Below, piece by piece: positions 28,299 to 35,991 of a DNA stretch of 64,000 nt. The stretch lies in contig NZ_CP085990.1 in the NCBI RefSeq assembly GCF_020736705.1, forward strand, positions 1,922,001 to 1,986,000. Direction: 5' to 3'. The notes under the pieces are model-generated. The model worked only from the letters and a program-made list of their open reading frames with translations. It did not search any database and was not told the origin of the DNA. Source of the stretch: Psychrobacter sanguinis. Lineage in GTDB: Bacteria > Pseudomonadota > Gammaproteobacteria > Pseudomonadales > Moraxellaceae. The position numbers and the translations under genes were made by a program. Positions within the stretch are counted from its first letter, which is position 1. Every line of letters begins with the position of its first letter.

Positions 28299-28422
28299 AG
28301 AGTTCCTCCATGCCTATACCTATTAGCGTAGGTGGCATGGCGAAAGGTAACAACTTAGGTTGTTATGGGTCGCAAAGATTCCCCCATCATAACCGTTAGG
28401 TTTGGTGGTGGGAGTATGTCAA
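28270..28422 (+). ncRNA. Putative omegaRNA (reRNA) at the tnpB right end
   Basis: From the end of tnpB to TCAA at 28422 there are three ordered hairpins: CCATGCC...GGCATGG with an inner ACCTA/TAGGT (28308-28340), TAACAAC-TTAG-GTTGTTA (28348-28365), and a long hairpin pairing CCCATCATAACC with GGTTTGGTGGTGGG by several G-U pairs (about 28383-28414). This position and organisation match TnpB guide RNAs. The boundaries are approximate. Confidence 0.55.
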
Positions 28423-28496
28423 TTGGTTAATTTAGATGAATTACCAACTGACGCCATAGCGTAAGCTTATCGTAGATTAGCTTAGCCTAAATTATC

Positions 28497-29291
28497 TTAA
28501 TTGCTCGAATCAGACGCTGGTTTTGTAGGTTTGGTTGGTGCAGTAGCCGGTTGGCTTTTTAGGTAAGCGGCCTTACTCGCTTGCTGTTGAGCCTGAATTT
28601 CACGAAGCTTTTGCTCTTTAACATCATTTAGCAGCTTACTTAGCTGATCATTGGCATCTTGGGACTGTTCGGCAGTATCGGCGTACTGATTATTCCCAAT
28701 TCTAGAGTTAAGTTCAGCTTGTGGTAAATCTCTCGGTAGTAGTACAGCATCGTTTGGATTGCCTTGAGGCTGCGGTGCATAAATAACATTGTCTATAGGC
28801 ATGTTTGTGCTTTGCTGCTGCACGGATGCTCTATTTTGAGCAGAGGTCTTAGTAGGCTCGGATTTAGCATTTTTATCATCATTTTTAGCACTTTCTTTTT
28901 GTTCTGCCTCTCTTTTAGCATCCTTAGCATCCGTCTCAGACTGCGTGGTGCTCTCCTTATCTTTCCCGTCGTCAGATGTTTTATTCTCAGATTCTTCCTC
29001 TGTTTCTCCCTCATCAGCTCCGTTTTTCTCAGTGATTGAACGCTCTTCTATTAACGTTAACAACACTTCTTTTTCATGTTCTAAATCTACAGGCGCTTCA
29101 GAAGTTTTAATCGTATCGATTGCAGAGTTTGTTTCTGGAACCGATTTTTTTTGGCTGTTAAAAAAAACAATAAGCAAAAGCCCGTGTATTACTACGGCAA
29201 GTACAATAGCAGGTAGCCATTTCTTAAATGTCCCTTCTTGTTTATTGGAATATTTTTGATGGGAAGGTGTGGGCTGTTGAGAGTTTTGCAT
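28497..29291 (-). CDS. TolA/TonB-like membrane-anchored protein of unknown function
   Basis: 264 residues. A basic cytoplasmic stub (1-24) leads to one membrane segment (WLPAIVLAVVIHGLLLIVFF, about 25-44). Then comes a long periplasmic part: an acidic/lysine-rich low-complexity stretch (about 75-150), a middle region with a Pro-rich APQPQGNP, and a coiled-coil-like segment (about 215-245). The architecture resembles TonB or TolA, with the histidine in the membrane helix, but no C-terminal TonB/TolA domain is visible. It lies between two mobile elements; its upstream region ends at the IS4 insertion. Confidence 0.65.
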   Translation of the reverse strand: MQNSQQPTPSHQKYSNKQEGTFKKWLPAIVLAVVIHGLLLIVFFNSQKKSVPETNSAIDTIKTSEAPVDLEHEKEVLLTLIEERSITEKNGADEGETEEESENKTSDDGKDKESTTQSETDAKDAKREAEQKESAKNDDKNAKSEPTKTSAQNRASVQQQSTNMPIDNVIYAPQPQGNPNDAVLLPRDLPQAELNSRIGNNQYADTAEQSQDANDQLSKLLNDVKEQKLREIQAQQQASKAAYLKSQPATAPTKPTKPASDSSN

Positions 29292-29427
29292 GGCAGTCCA
29301 TTTTTTGATACTTAGGACGAGTAATCAGTCGTTGTTTATTATAACCCAGAATGATATTACTAAAACATTGTATATTAAACAAAGTATAAACATCGTGAAA
29401 TTTCTCTACATACTAACTGCAACTTCT

Positions 29428-29438
29428 AAAACGCCCTC
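29428..29438 (+). terminator. Left arm of a terminator split by the IS4 element
   Basis: AAAACGCCCTC here pairs perfectly with GAGGGCGTTTT at 30849-30859, which is followed by T7 to 30862. With the IS and one copy of its target duplication removed, they would form an 11-bp stem with a 5-nt loop. The IS now separates them. Confidence 0.65.
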
Positions 29439-29446
29439 GTAATGAG
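29435..29446. repeat. Left target-site duplication of the IS4 element
   Basis: CCTCGTAATGAG here and CCTCATAATGAG at 30840-30851 directly flank the element's inverted repeats: 12 bp with one difference. Confidence 0.8.
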
Positions 29447-29459
29447 TAATGCCAGTCAG

Positions 29460-30776
29460 TTAAGGCTGACTGGTATTTTTTTTTGGATATTTCTGTAGTT
29501 TCCCCTTAACCACCCTCGGGCAAGATCGCTTTCTGCGTTCAGGAATAACAAACAATTTTCCTTCCTCTAAAAGTGCATCTAACAACTTAGGGAAGAGGCC
29601 AGCAGCCTGTAAAGGTGCAAACCGTAACAGATCAACAATCGTAATAGACGCCATATGAAAGCTAATTCGTAGAGGGCTAACGTTAGCTCTAACTGCCATA
29701 TAGCACATCAAACGTCTTATCAGATTATAAGCAATCATAAGCCCCCAGAATTCTTGTAATACAAGCTGTGGCAGCTTACTTCTTAACAACAGCCCCTGCT
29801 GTAGATCAGAGTTAATCTCTCGATACGCCTTCTCAATCTCCCAGCGCTGCAAGTAAAGCTGTGCCACTTTATCCTTAGTAAAGCGTTTATCATCTATTAA
29901 AGAGGTGATGTATCGTCTTGTCTTACCCTCATAACGACACTCAATTAATCGAGCTTGCCAAGTAGCAGGTAGGTTTTGATTTTTCTTTTGAGCTTGGGGA
30001 GAGACGGGCATTTGTATTAAGTAGTCCCCTTCACTAAAGGTTTCAATCACAGTGTAACGCAGATTATCTTTAGCCCGCATGAGCCAGTGGCTGTTTGGAT
30101 GGGCTTGTTGCCAACTAATCAGTAGGTCTGCTGAGAAATAGGCTCTATCAAAGAGCGTAATGCTGTTGTCTTGAACATTTAGCTGACGGGCTAAGGTGAT
30201 CTCTCCTTGACCCATATCTGCAAGGGTTGTGTCAATGATCTCATGCGTGTCAGTATTGATCAGACATACCGAACGCATTTGGGGATAGGGCGCCTCTTTA
30301 GTTCTGCCTTTGCTTGAGCTAAAGTGCTGAAGGTTCTCATCAGTGTATGGGAGTGAGTATACGACGCCGTCTACAGCTTGGACGCTAAGTCCCATGAAGT
30401 CTTGCTGCTGGGCTCGTGATTCTGTTTGGTAGTGAGTACTTAGTTGATGAAATAGCTGCTTTAGAGGCTCATGCCCGAGGCGTTGTCTTGCTTGTACCCC
30501 AGCGCTGGGCACACAGGCCTGGGAGTCTATATTAAGCCGCATTTGCTCTGTGATATACCAGATGGAACGGTTTCGATATAAAGCTGTGCCGATGACTATC
30601 CAAACAACGTGTTCGGCAGGTAGCTTACGTCTTCTAATGCTCGCTTTGCCCGTATATTCTAAAGCCTGCTGTATCCACTCAGGGTCTATTAATTCACTAA
30701 ATTGTTCTAGGGTGTCTGGAATCCTTTTATGCGTCTCATTAATAGCGTCTTGTAGTCTCATAGTAAAATAGCCCAT
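29460..30776 (-). CDS. IS4-family transposase
   Basis: 438 residues. DDE motifs are visible: Asp in VQAVDGVVYSL (about 134), Asp in ITLFDRAYFS (about 205) and the IS4 signature Y-(2)-R-(3)-E-(6)-K in YREINSDLQQGLL (about 315-330). The frame is intact. The first ATG lies inside a 15-bp hairpin (30765-30799) and a second ATG (MRLQDA, 30761) is five codons later; which is used is unclear. Confidence 0.92.
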   Translation of the reverse strand: MGYFTMRLQDAINETHKRIPDTLEQFSELIDPEWIQQALEYTGKASIRRRKLPAEHVVWIVIGTALYRNRSIWYITEQMRLNIDSQACVPSAGVQARQRLGHEPLKQLFHQLSTHYQTESRAQQQDFMGLSVQAVDGVVYSLPYTDENLQHFSSSKGRTKEAPYPQMRSVCLINTDTHEIIDTTLADMGQGEITLARQLNVQDNSITLFDRAYFSADLLISWQQAHPNSHWLMRAKDNLRYTVIETFSEGDYLIQMPVSPQAQKKNQNLPATWQARLIECRYEGKTRRYITSLIDDKRFTKDKVAQLYLQRWEIEKAYREINSDLQQGLLLRSKLPQLVLQEFWGLMIAYNLIRRLMCYMAVRANVSPLRISFHMASITIVDLLRFAPLQAAGLFPKLLDALLEEGKLFVIPERRKRSCPRVVKGKLQKYPKKNTSQP

Positions 30777-30799
30777 CTACTTATTAGATGGGCTATTTT
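30765..30799 (-). promoter_or_regulatory. Fold-back hairpin over the IS4 transposase start
   Basis: AAAATAGCCCATCTA pairs perfectly with TAGATGGGCTATTTT around the loop CTTAT. In a transcript entering from outside the element the start codon would be buried in this stem, as in IS10 and IS50. Confidence 0.6.
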
Positions 30800-30910
30800 A
30801 TTACTTTTAGGGAGTTTTTGCCTTAACTGACTGGCATTACCTCATAATGAGGGCGTTTTTTTGCTGTTTTTATATCAAGAAATTTACCGCAAGCGTTAAA
30901 ACTACCAATT

Positions 30911-30919
30911 TGATATAAT
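30911..30919 (+). promoter_or_regulatory. Extended -10 promoter of ttcA
   Basis: TGATATAAT is a perfect extended -10 (TGn plus TATAAT) 37 bp before the ttcA ATG. No good -35 is visible, as is usual for this promoter type. The IS4 element ends 72 bp upstream and leaves it intact. Confidence 0.6.
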
Positions 30920-30955
30920 CGCTGTATATTTAAAGCCATAAAATAGCGATTTATT

Positions 30956-32050
30956 ATGCAAACTAATTTTTCACAACTGCAGACATTTAATCCTGCTGAT
31001 ACAACCCATAATGTTATAGATAACAATCAAGATGAAATGGCCGATAGCCTAGATAATGACGAAGAATACTCAGAATTTGAGTCATCTGATGAACAAGCAG
31101 TGGATCATAAAGGCACAAAGTCAGCCCGCTTCAAAAAGCTACAGAAAAAACTGCGTAAGCAAGTATCACACGCTATTCGTGACTTCAATATGATTGAAGA
31201 CGGTGATGTGGTAATGGTCTGCGTATCAGGTGGTAAAGATAGTTATACCTTACTTGATATCTTACTGTTTCTAAAGCGTATTGCCCCGATTAACTTTGAC
31301 GTGGTGGCAGTAAACTTAGACCAAAAACAACCCGGCTATCCAGAAGATATTCTGCCAAACTATCTGCAAGAGCAGGGTATACCGCATTATATCTTGGAAA
31401 AAGATACCTATAGCGTGGTGAAAAGCGTGGTACCTGAGGGTAAAACCTATTGCTCTGCATGCTCTCGCTTACGCCGTGGGTCACTATATGGATTTGCCAA
31501 ACAAATTGGGGCCACTAAAATTGCTCTAGGCCATCACCGTGACGATATTTTAGCAACTTTCTTCTTAAATTTATTTCATGGCGGTTCATTAAAAGCGATG
31601 CCACCTAAGCTATTAAGCGATGATAAGCAAAATGTATTGATTCGTCCTTTGGCTTATGTGGAAGAAAAAGACATCATCAAATATGCGCGTTACAAAGAGT
31701 TTCCCATTATTCCCTGCAACTTATGTGGTTCTCAAGAAAACTTACAGCGTGCGATGATCAATGATATGTTGCGTGAATGGGACAATGCTCATCCTCAGCG
31801 CTTGGCCTCGATTTTTAAAGCGATGCAAAACGTGGCACCTTCACAATTGGCTGACCGAGAATTATTTGATTTTGAAAGTTTAAAATTGGATCGTGACGAT
31901 AATGAACGTCCTTTTGAAGGGGTGAATATACAGGTCGGTGGTGAAGCTAATTTAGCAGAAATTGGTTTGCCAACACAGCCAGATATCAAGCCATTTGAAG
32001 ACGCTAGTAAGCCTAAGAAAATTCCCACTATTAATCCAATACTTGATTAA
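30956..32050 (+). CDS. ttcA: tRNA 2-thiocytidine-32 synthetase TtcA
   Basis: TtcA thiolates cytidine 32 of some tRNAs using ATP and a [4Fe-4S] cluster. 364 residues: PP-loop SGGKDS at 91-96, a CxxC pair in [11 protein letters not shown] (about 165) and the CNLCG pair (about 256) that bind the cluster. An acidic 50-residue N-terminal extension (EDNDEE-like, ESSDEQ) and a Pro-rich C-terminal tail make it longer than the usual 300 or so. Monocistronic, with its own promoter and terminator. Confidence 0.95.
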   Translation: MQTNFSQLQTFNPADTTHNVIDNNQDEMADSLDNDEEYSEFESSDEQAVDHKGTKSARFKKLQKKLRKQVSHAIRDFNMIEDGDVVMVCVSGGKDSYTLLDILLFLKRIAPINFDVVAVNLDQKQPGYPEDILPNYLQEQGIPHYILEKDTYSVVKSVVPEGKTYCSACSRLRRGSLYGFAKQIGATKIALGHHRDDILATFFLNLFHGGSLKAMPPKLLSDDKQNVLIRPLAYVEEKDIIKYARYKEFPIIPCNLCGSQENLQRAMINDMLREWDNAHPQRLASIFKAMQNVAPSQLADRELFDFESLKLDRDDNERPFEGVNIQVGGEANLAEIGLPTQPDIKPFEDASKPKKIPTINPILD

Positions 32051-32080
32051 TAAGTTATTAATTAGTGAAGCCGTATAAAC

Positions 32081-32110
32081 AAAAAGGAGAGCCAATGGGC
32101 TCTCCTTTTT
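32081..32110 (+). terminator. Terminator of ttcA
   Basis: A perfect 13-bp stem AAAAAGGAGAGCC / GGCTCTCCTTTTT with loop AATG. Confidence 0.92.
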
Positions 32111-32138
32111 ATTGTTGAGTCTTTATTAAACTCTTATA

Positions 32139-33256
32139 CCAATTCTAAAAAATAACACTCAAATCGCACCACTCCCGCTGAGTGATAGACCTAATTAAGT
32201 TAGTCTCATTACACAATGCATTCCAAGCGTCACATGCCGCATCGACAATCGCATCATAACTCTCAAAAAAGCGATTAGACAACCAATGCTGTTTAAGGTA
32301 CTGCCATACCTGTTCAGCAGGGTTAAGTTCAGGTGAGTAGGGAGGCAATTTAAGCATGGTCACATTGTCTTGATCCAAACTTGGTTGGTGCCATAACGCC
32401 CCATCCATGACCACCACGGCATGCCGACCTTCAGGAACAGCTTTACTAATTTCCTCCATATGCAATGCCATGGCCTGCTTATTCACATAGGGTAGAACAA
32501 GTCCAACACTCTCACCTGTCGCCGGATTAAAGGCACCAAACAGATAAGTCGATTCAAACTGCTGCTGCCTGACTACTCGAGGTCTTTGTCCTTTATAGTG
32601 CCAAACCCTTGTGATAGCGCCTTGTTGGCCAATACGTGTTTCATCCTGAAACCATATATCAACTTGCTTGATATCAACACCATCAGGTAGAACTTGCTTT
32701 ACCTGCTCAAGGAAGTTTTTTTATATGCCTCCATGGCTTTAGGATCTGCCTTAGGATGCTGACTACGCGCAGATATCCAGCTCATACCAATACGTTTCAT
32801 GAGAGGATAGATCGCTTTAGGGGTATAGTTGGCGTTAAATTGCTCCTTGGCGATTTGTGCGATGTCTTTTGCGGTGAGCCTACCACCACCTCTTTGCTGC
32901 TGAGCTTCTACTATCACTTGTTTGAATGGTTCTATGTCTTGTTCTGCTAAAAGACTCTTTCTGCCTCTGCCAGCTGAGTCATAGACACTAGTGATACCAT
33001 GCAACCAGTATTTCCTTCTTATGGTATAGACGCTTCTAGGGTTATAGCCAAAGTTCTCTGCTACGGTCGCTATAGGATGACCTTGACTCAGTTGATGCAG
33101 CATGAGCAGTCTGATTCTAGCTCTGGCATTGCCTTCTGTTTTAGACAATTGCAGAAAATCGTGGTCTGTGAGTTTATGGTTTCTAGGGGCTTTTTCGGCA
33201 TGTGATTCTATTATGTTTTTGAGTTGGTTATATTGTATATTATTTTGTGGAATTGG
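32139..33256 (-). mobile_element. IS630-family insertion sequence (1118 bp)
   Basis: The ends CCAATTC...GAATTGG are the tips of an imperfect inverted repeat of about 18 bp (CCAATTCyA then an AT-run). They are flanked on both sides by TA (32137-32138 and 33257-33258), the dinucleotide duplicated by IS630/Tc1 elements. The transposase is split over two frames. Confidence 0.88.
32145..33148 (-). pseudogene. IS630-family transposase in two overlapping frames (frameshift at A7)
   Basis: The upstream frame (32699-33148, helix-turn-helix and Arg-rich linker) ends after MEAYKKTSLSR. The catalytic part continues in the -1 frame as NFLEQVKQVLPDG down to 32145. It carries the DDE residues in WFQDETRIG, VVMDGALWH and SPELNPAEQVW. 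The switch lies on TAT-AAA-AAA-AC, where -1 ribosomal slippage or transcript slippage would restore a full protein, as proposed for some IS630 relatives. The frame is open upstream of 33148 for about 30 codons with family-like sequence (KNIIESHAEKAPRNHKL) but lacks ATG, GTG or TTG near its start. Programmed frameshift and decay are both possible. Confidence 0.75.
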
Positions 33257-33333
33257 TATTATTAGATAAATAAATAATCAAGTATATAGCTTATCTAACA
33301 ATGATTAACGCTTATAGCCCAACTCATAAGAAA

Positions 33334-33915
33334 TTAACCAAAAGACTTTAACGGCTTAAAGCTAATATGCTCTTTTGGCAACTTACCAACCTCTCTAAGC
33401 CGCCAGTTGAGCTTGCCCTCATTGCTGACTTGTACATAGTATTTTGACTCAAGAGTATCAAGCTTTATATCAGCAATATATTCATTGCCTTTAGTATGCT
33501 TCAGGATACCATCTCGATCTTTACTGATATCAGTAGCATGAGAGATAGACAACGTTAGTTTATCGGGATAATAAAGGGGCGTACCATCTAAAAGTTTACC
33601 TGACTCAAGACTTTGCTGAGGATATTCTAAATTAAAAATAACTTGACCATTTTCGGTAAAAGTCATTTCACCTCGTAAATCCAAATCGTGAGCTAACTTG
33701 TCTCGTGACACGTCTTGATAAAGCGTTTTGCCATCCATGTACCAGTCGTCGCGAACTACGGTATCCTTAATCTGCACCGAATAAAATACGAACCAAATAC
33801 AGGCTACCACCACGAATAAAGGCAGACCAATGACAAAGACAAGAACCATATAGTTCTTATACCAAGGCTGAGTATCTTGATGCCCAAAATTGGTAGGAGA
33901 GGTGGATTTTTTCAT
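33334..33915 (-). CDS. ccoH: FixH/CcoH family cbb3 oxidase assembly protein
   Basis: 193 residues: a short cytoplasmic stub, one membrane segment (about 23-46, VLVFVIGLPLFVVVACIWFVF) and a periplasmic domain with the DDWYMDGKTLYQD motif of FixH proteins. CcoH helps assemble and stabilise the cbb3 oxidase. It lies 116 bp downstream of ccoG on the same strand. The expected next genes ccoI (copper ATPase) and ccoS are absent; the IS630 element lies there. Confidence 0.85.
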   Translation of the reverse strand: MKKSTSPTNFGHQDTQPWYKNYMVLVFVIGLPLFVVVACIWFVFYSVQIKDTVVRDDWYMDGKTLYQDVSRDKLAHDLDLRGEMTFTENGQVIFNLEYPQQSLESGKLLDGTPLYYPDKLTLSISHATDISKDRDGILKHTKGNEYIADIKLDTLESKYYVQVSNEGKLNWRLREVGKLPKEHISFKPLKSFG

Positions 33916-34031
33916 AGGATAACCTTAAGCAGTATGCAAAAAATAAAGTGCCAGTTTACAGAGATTGACTCTATAAAACTGGCGATTTAACGGACTACCA
34001 TTGGTAACTGAATAAACCAGTCAGGGGTGCA

Positions 34032-35438
34032 TTATTTTTGACTCTTTGACGTAAAGACGTTGGTTCTAGAAGCATGATAATTGCCATCTTTACTATCAAT
34101 ATTGAAGACCACAGGTACTTCAGTTTGCTCAATTGCTTGTGGGTCGGCAGCGATACTTACTGGCATATCGTAACTTTCACCCGCATCTAAAGGTATACTT
34201 TCAAATCGGGTATTTAAAGTAAATCCTTTAGGCGCAGTAATCGATAATACGTAATCATGAGGGGCTTGGGTTTTGTTAGTCACCTTAATGATATAACTGT
34301 TAACAATTTGCCCTTCAGCATTCATGGAAGATAACTGGTTGCGGTCTCCACGGACATCAATCTGTAGCGGTACTCGGTCAATTAGAGCATAACCCACCAC
34401 CCCAATCAATACTGATAATAGTAACAGATAAGCGAACAGTTTAGGGCGTAAGTAACGGCTTTGTTCGTTTTCAACCAATTGTCTTTCAGTGGTGTAGCGA
34501 ATAAGCCCTCGAGGATAGCCTACCTTGTCCATAATATCATTACACGCATCCACACAAGCGGCGCATTGGATGCACTCTACTTGTAAACCATCGCGAATAT
34601 CAATACCTGTCGGACAAACCTGAACACACATCGTACAGTCAATACAATCCCCTAAAGTCTCTGGATGAGTACCTTTTTTACGAGGACCACGTGGCTCACC
34701 ACGATTATAATCATAAGAAACAATTAAAGTGTCTTTATCAAACATCACACTTTGGAAACGGCCATAAGGGCAAATGTGAGTACACATGAATTCACGCATA
34801 TAAGCGGCGTTAGCATAAGTGGCAAAGGTAAAGATAAACATTGATATCCAAACCCAAGTTGGCCAATCTGGGAAAGGAATACCCCCAATAGATTGCCAAC
34901 TGCCATACAATGCTTCTGTCCCAGAAACATAACTAACGAAAGTTGACGCTGTTATTAAAGACATCAACATCCAAATAAAATAGATTAGTAGCTTCTTGGC
35001 TATTTTACTGGCAGAGTTTGGTTCTTTATCAAACTTAATGCGCTTATTTCTATCCCCAATGACCCACTTTTCGACATGTTGGAAAAGATGGACCCAAATG
35101 GTTTGGGGACATGCATAACCACACCAAACACGGCCTGCATAAACAGTCACCATAAATAGAGTAAATGCAGCAATGATAAAGAAAGCCGCCACAAAGAAGA
35201 AATCTTGTGGGAATAAAGTGAGTCCAAAAATATAATAATGCTGACTCGGTACATCAAACCAAATGGCTTGACGGCCATCATATTTAATCCAAGGTAGAAT
35301 TAAAAATAAGGCCAATAAAAAATACATACTAAAGACACGTATGCGCTGGTAAAAACCATCAGTGAAACGAGGATGAATGCGTTTTTTGGTCGCATCCACA
35401 TCGTGAACCGGAATTCTATTAGGGGAGGGGGTTGACAT
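34032..35438 (-). CDS. ccoG: CcoG, polyferredoxin for cbb3 oxidase assembly
   Basis: CcoG is a membrane polyferredoxin, reported to reduce copper for insertion into the cbb3 oxidase. 468 residues from the ATG at 35438, chosen because AGAGGT lies eight bases upstream; the longer frame to 35465 lacks a site. Visible: membrane segments, the WCGYACPQT and CTHICPYGR motifs of NapH-type proteins, two [4Fe-4S] sets CIDCTMCVQVCP and CIQCAACVDAC, and a C-terminal Ig-like FixG domain (about 355-468). Confidence 0.93.
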   Translation of the reverse strand: MSTPSPNRIPVHDVDATKKRIHPRFTDGFYQRIRVFSMYFLLALFLILPWIKYDGRQAIWFDVPSQHYYIFGLTLFPQDFFFVAAFFIIAAFTLFMVTVYAGRVWCGYACPQTIWVHLFQHVEKWVIGDRNKRIKFDKEPNSASKIAKKLLIYFIWMLMSLITASTFVSYVSGTEALYGSWQSIGGIPFPDWPTWVWISMFIFTFATYANAAYMREFMCTHICPYGRFQSVMFDKDTLIVSYDYNRGEPRGPRKKGTHPETLGDCIDCTMCVQVCPTGIDIRDGLQVECIQCAACVDACNDIMDKVGYPRGLIRYTTERQLVENEQSRYLRPKLFAYLLLLSVLIGVVGYALIDRVPLQIDVRGDRNQLSSMNAEGQIVNSYIIKVTNKTQAPHDYVLSITAPKGFTLNTRFESIPLDAGESYDMPVSIAADPQAIEQTEVPVVFNIDSKDGNYHASRTNVFTSKSQK

Positions 35439-35738
35439 AAATGTACCTCTAAATATTAGGACCATTATGCTGGCAAAAGAGGAGAAAGCTAGAATTTAAT
35501 TTTCTAGTCACTCTCTTACTATTTTAACATTGATTGATATTACGCGGTTAAGGACTGATTAACCGTTTGGTCGACTTAAATAAGTTTTAATCATAAAAAT
35601 CTTAATAACACATTAGAATAATCACGATTATTAATAGGATTAAATAGGTCAATATGATTGATAGAAACTATATGGTTACTGATTATATAAAATACAATAT
35701 AGATGAATGTTTAAATCTATCATTTCTACAAAATATAA

Positions 35739-35871
35739 CAGGGCAAACGCATACTTTTAAAAAACATTAATATTTTCAGTAACTTATAAACTTATAAACT
35801 TAGAAAATAAAAACCTAAATTCATAACTATCTGATTTTAAATGGAATTCCTAAAAGTGTGCGTTTGCCCTG
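35739..35871. mobile_element. MITE-like non-coding element (133 bp)
   Basis: Terminal inverted repeats of 21 bp (20 matching) begin CAGGGCAAACGCA. The element is directly flanked by a perfect 10-bp duplication CAAAATATAA (35729-35738 and 35872-35881). The inside is AT-rich with no frame. This is the structure of a transposon derivative moved in trans; the parent family is not identified, and none of the IS ends in this window match. Confidence 0.85.
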
Positions 35872-35901
35872 CAAAATATAAATCTTAGAGTATCTAAAAC
35901 G

Positions 35902-35935
35902 AATAAAGGGGACTGTTTTGACAGCCCCCTTTATT
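35902..35935 (-). terminator. Terminator of ccoNOQP
   Basis: AATAAAGGGG...CTGT pairs with ACAG...CCCCTTTATT around the loop TTTG with a small bulge. It lies 57 bp past the ccoP stop, and the T-run is interrupted. Confidence 0.75.
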
Positions 35936-35991
35936 ATTTCTTAAATCATATCTCTTAGCTTAGCTACTATACTTTGAATTAAAGCAATAGC

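Larger units (their letters stand above)
27019..28422 (+). mobile_element. IS605-type element with tnpB only (no tnpA)
   Basis: tnpB is flanked by subterminal hairpins rather than inverted repeats, as in the IS200/IS605 family. The left hairpin TCTCCACCTA / TAGGTGGAGA is at 27033-27064; the right end has hairpins at 28308-28340, 28348-28365 and 28383-28414. I place the left boundary after TTTAAC (27013-27018) and the right after TCAA (28419-28422), by analogy with known cleavage sites; both are inferred. No tnpA is present, so it would need one in trans. Confidence 0.6.
29447..30839 (-). mobile_element. IS4-family insertion sequence (1393 bp)
   Basis: It is bounded by perfect 20-bp inverted repeats, TAATGCCAGTCAGTTAAGGC at 29447-29466 and its complement at 30820-30839. 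One transposase gene fills the element, its stop lying inside the left repeat. The 12-bp flanking duplication fits the 10-13 bp seen in IS4 relatives. A self-complementary CCAGTCAG/CTGACTGG hairpin (29452-29473) followed by T9 lies at the left end. Confidence 0.93.
35439..35991. other. Spacer between ccoP and ccoG, holding a MITE and a terminator
   Basis: This 553-bp AT-rich spacer carries the ccoG promoter region, a 133-bp inverted-repeat element (35739-35871) and the terminator of ccoNOQP (35902-35935). No coding frame is seen. Confidence 0.7.
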
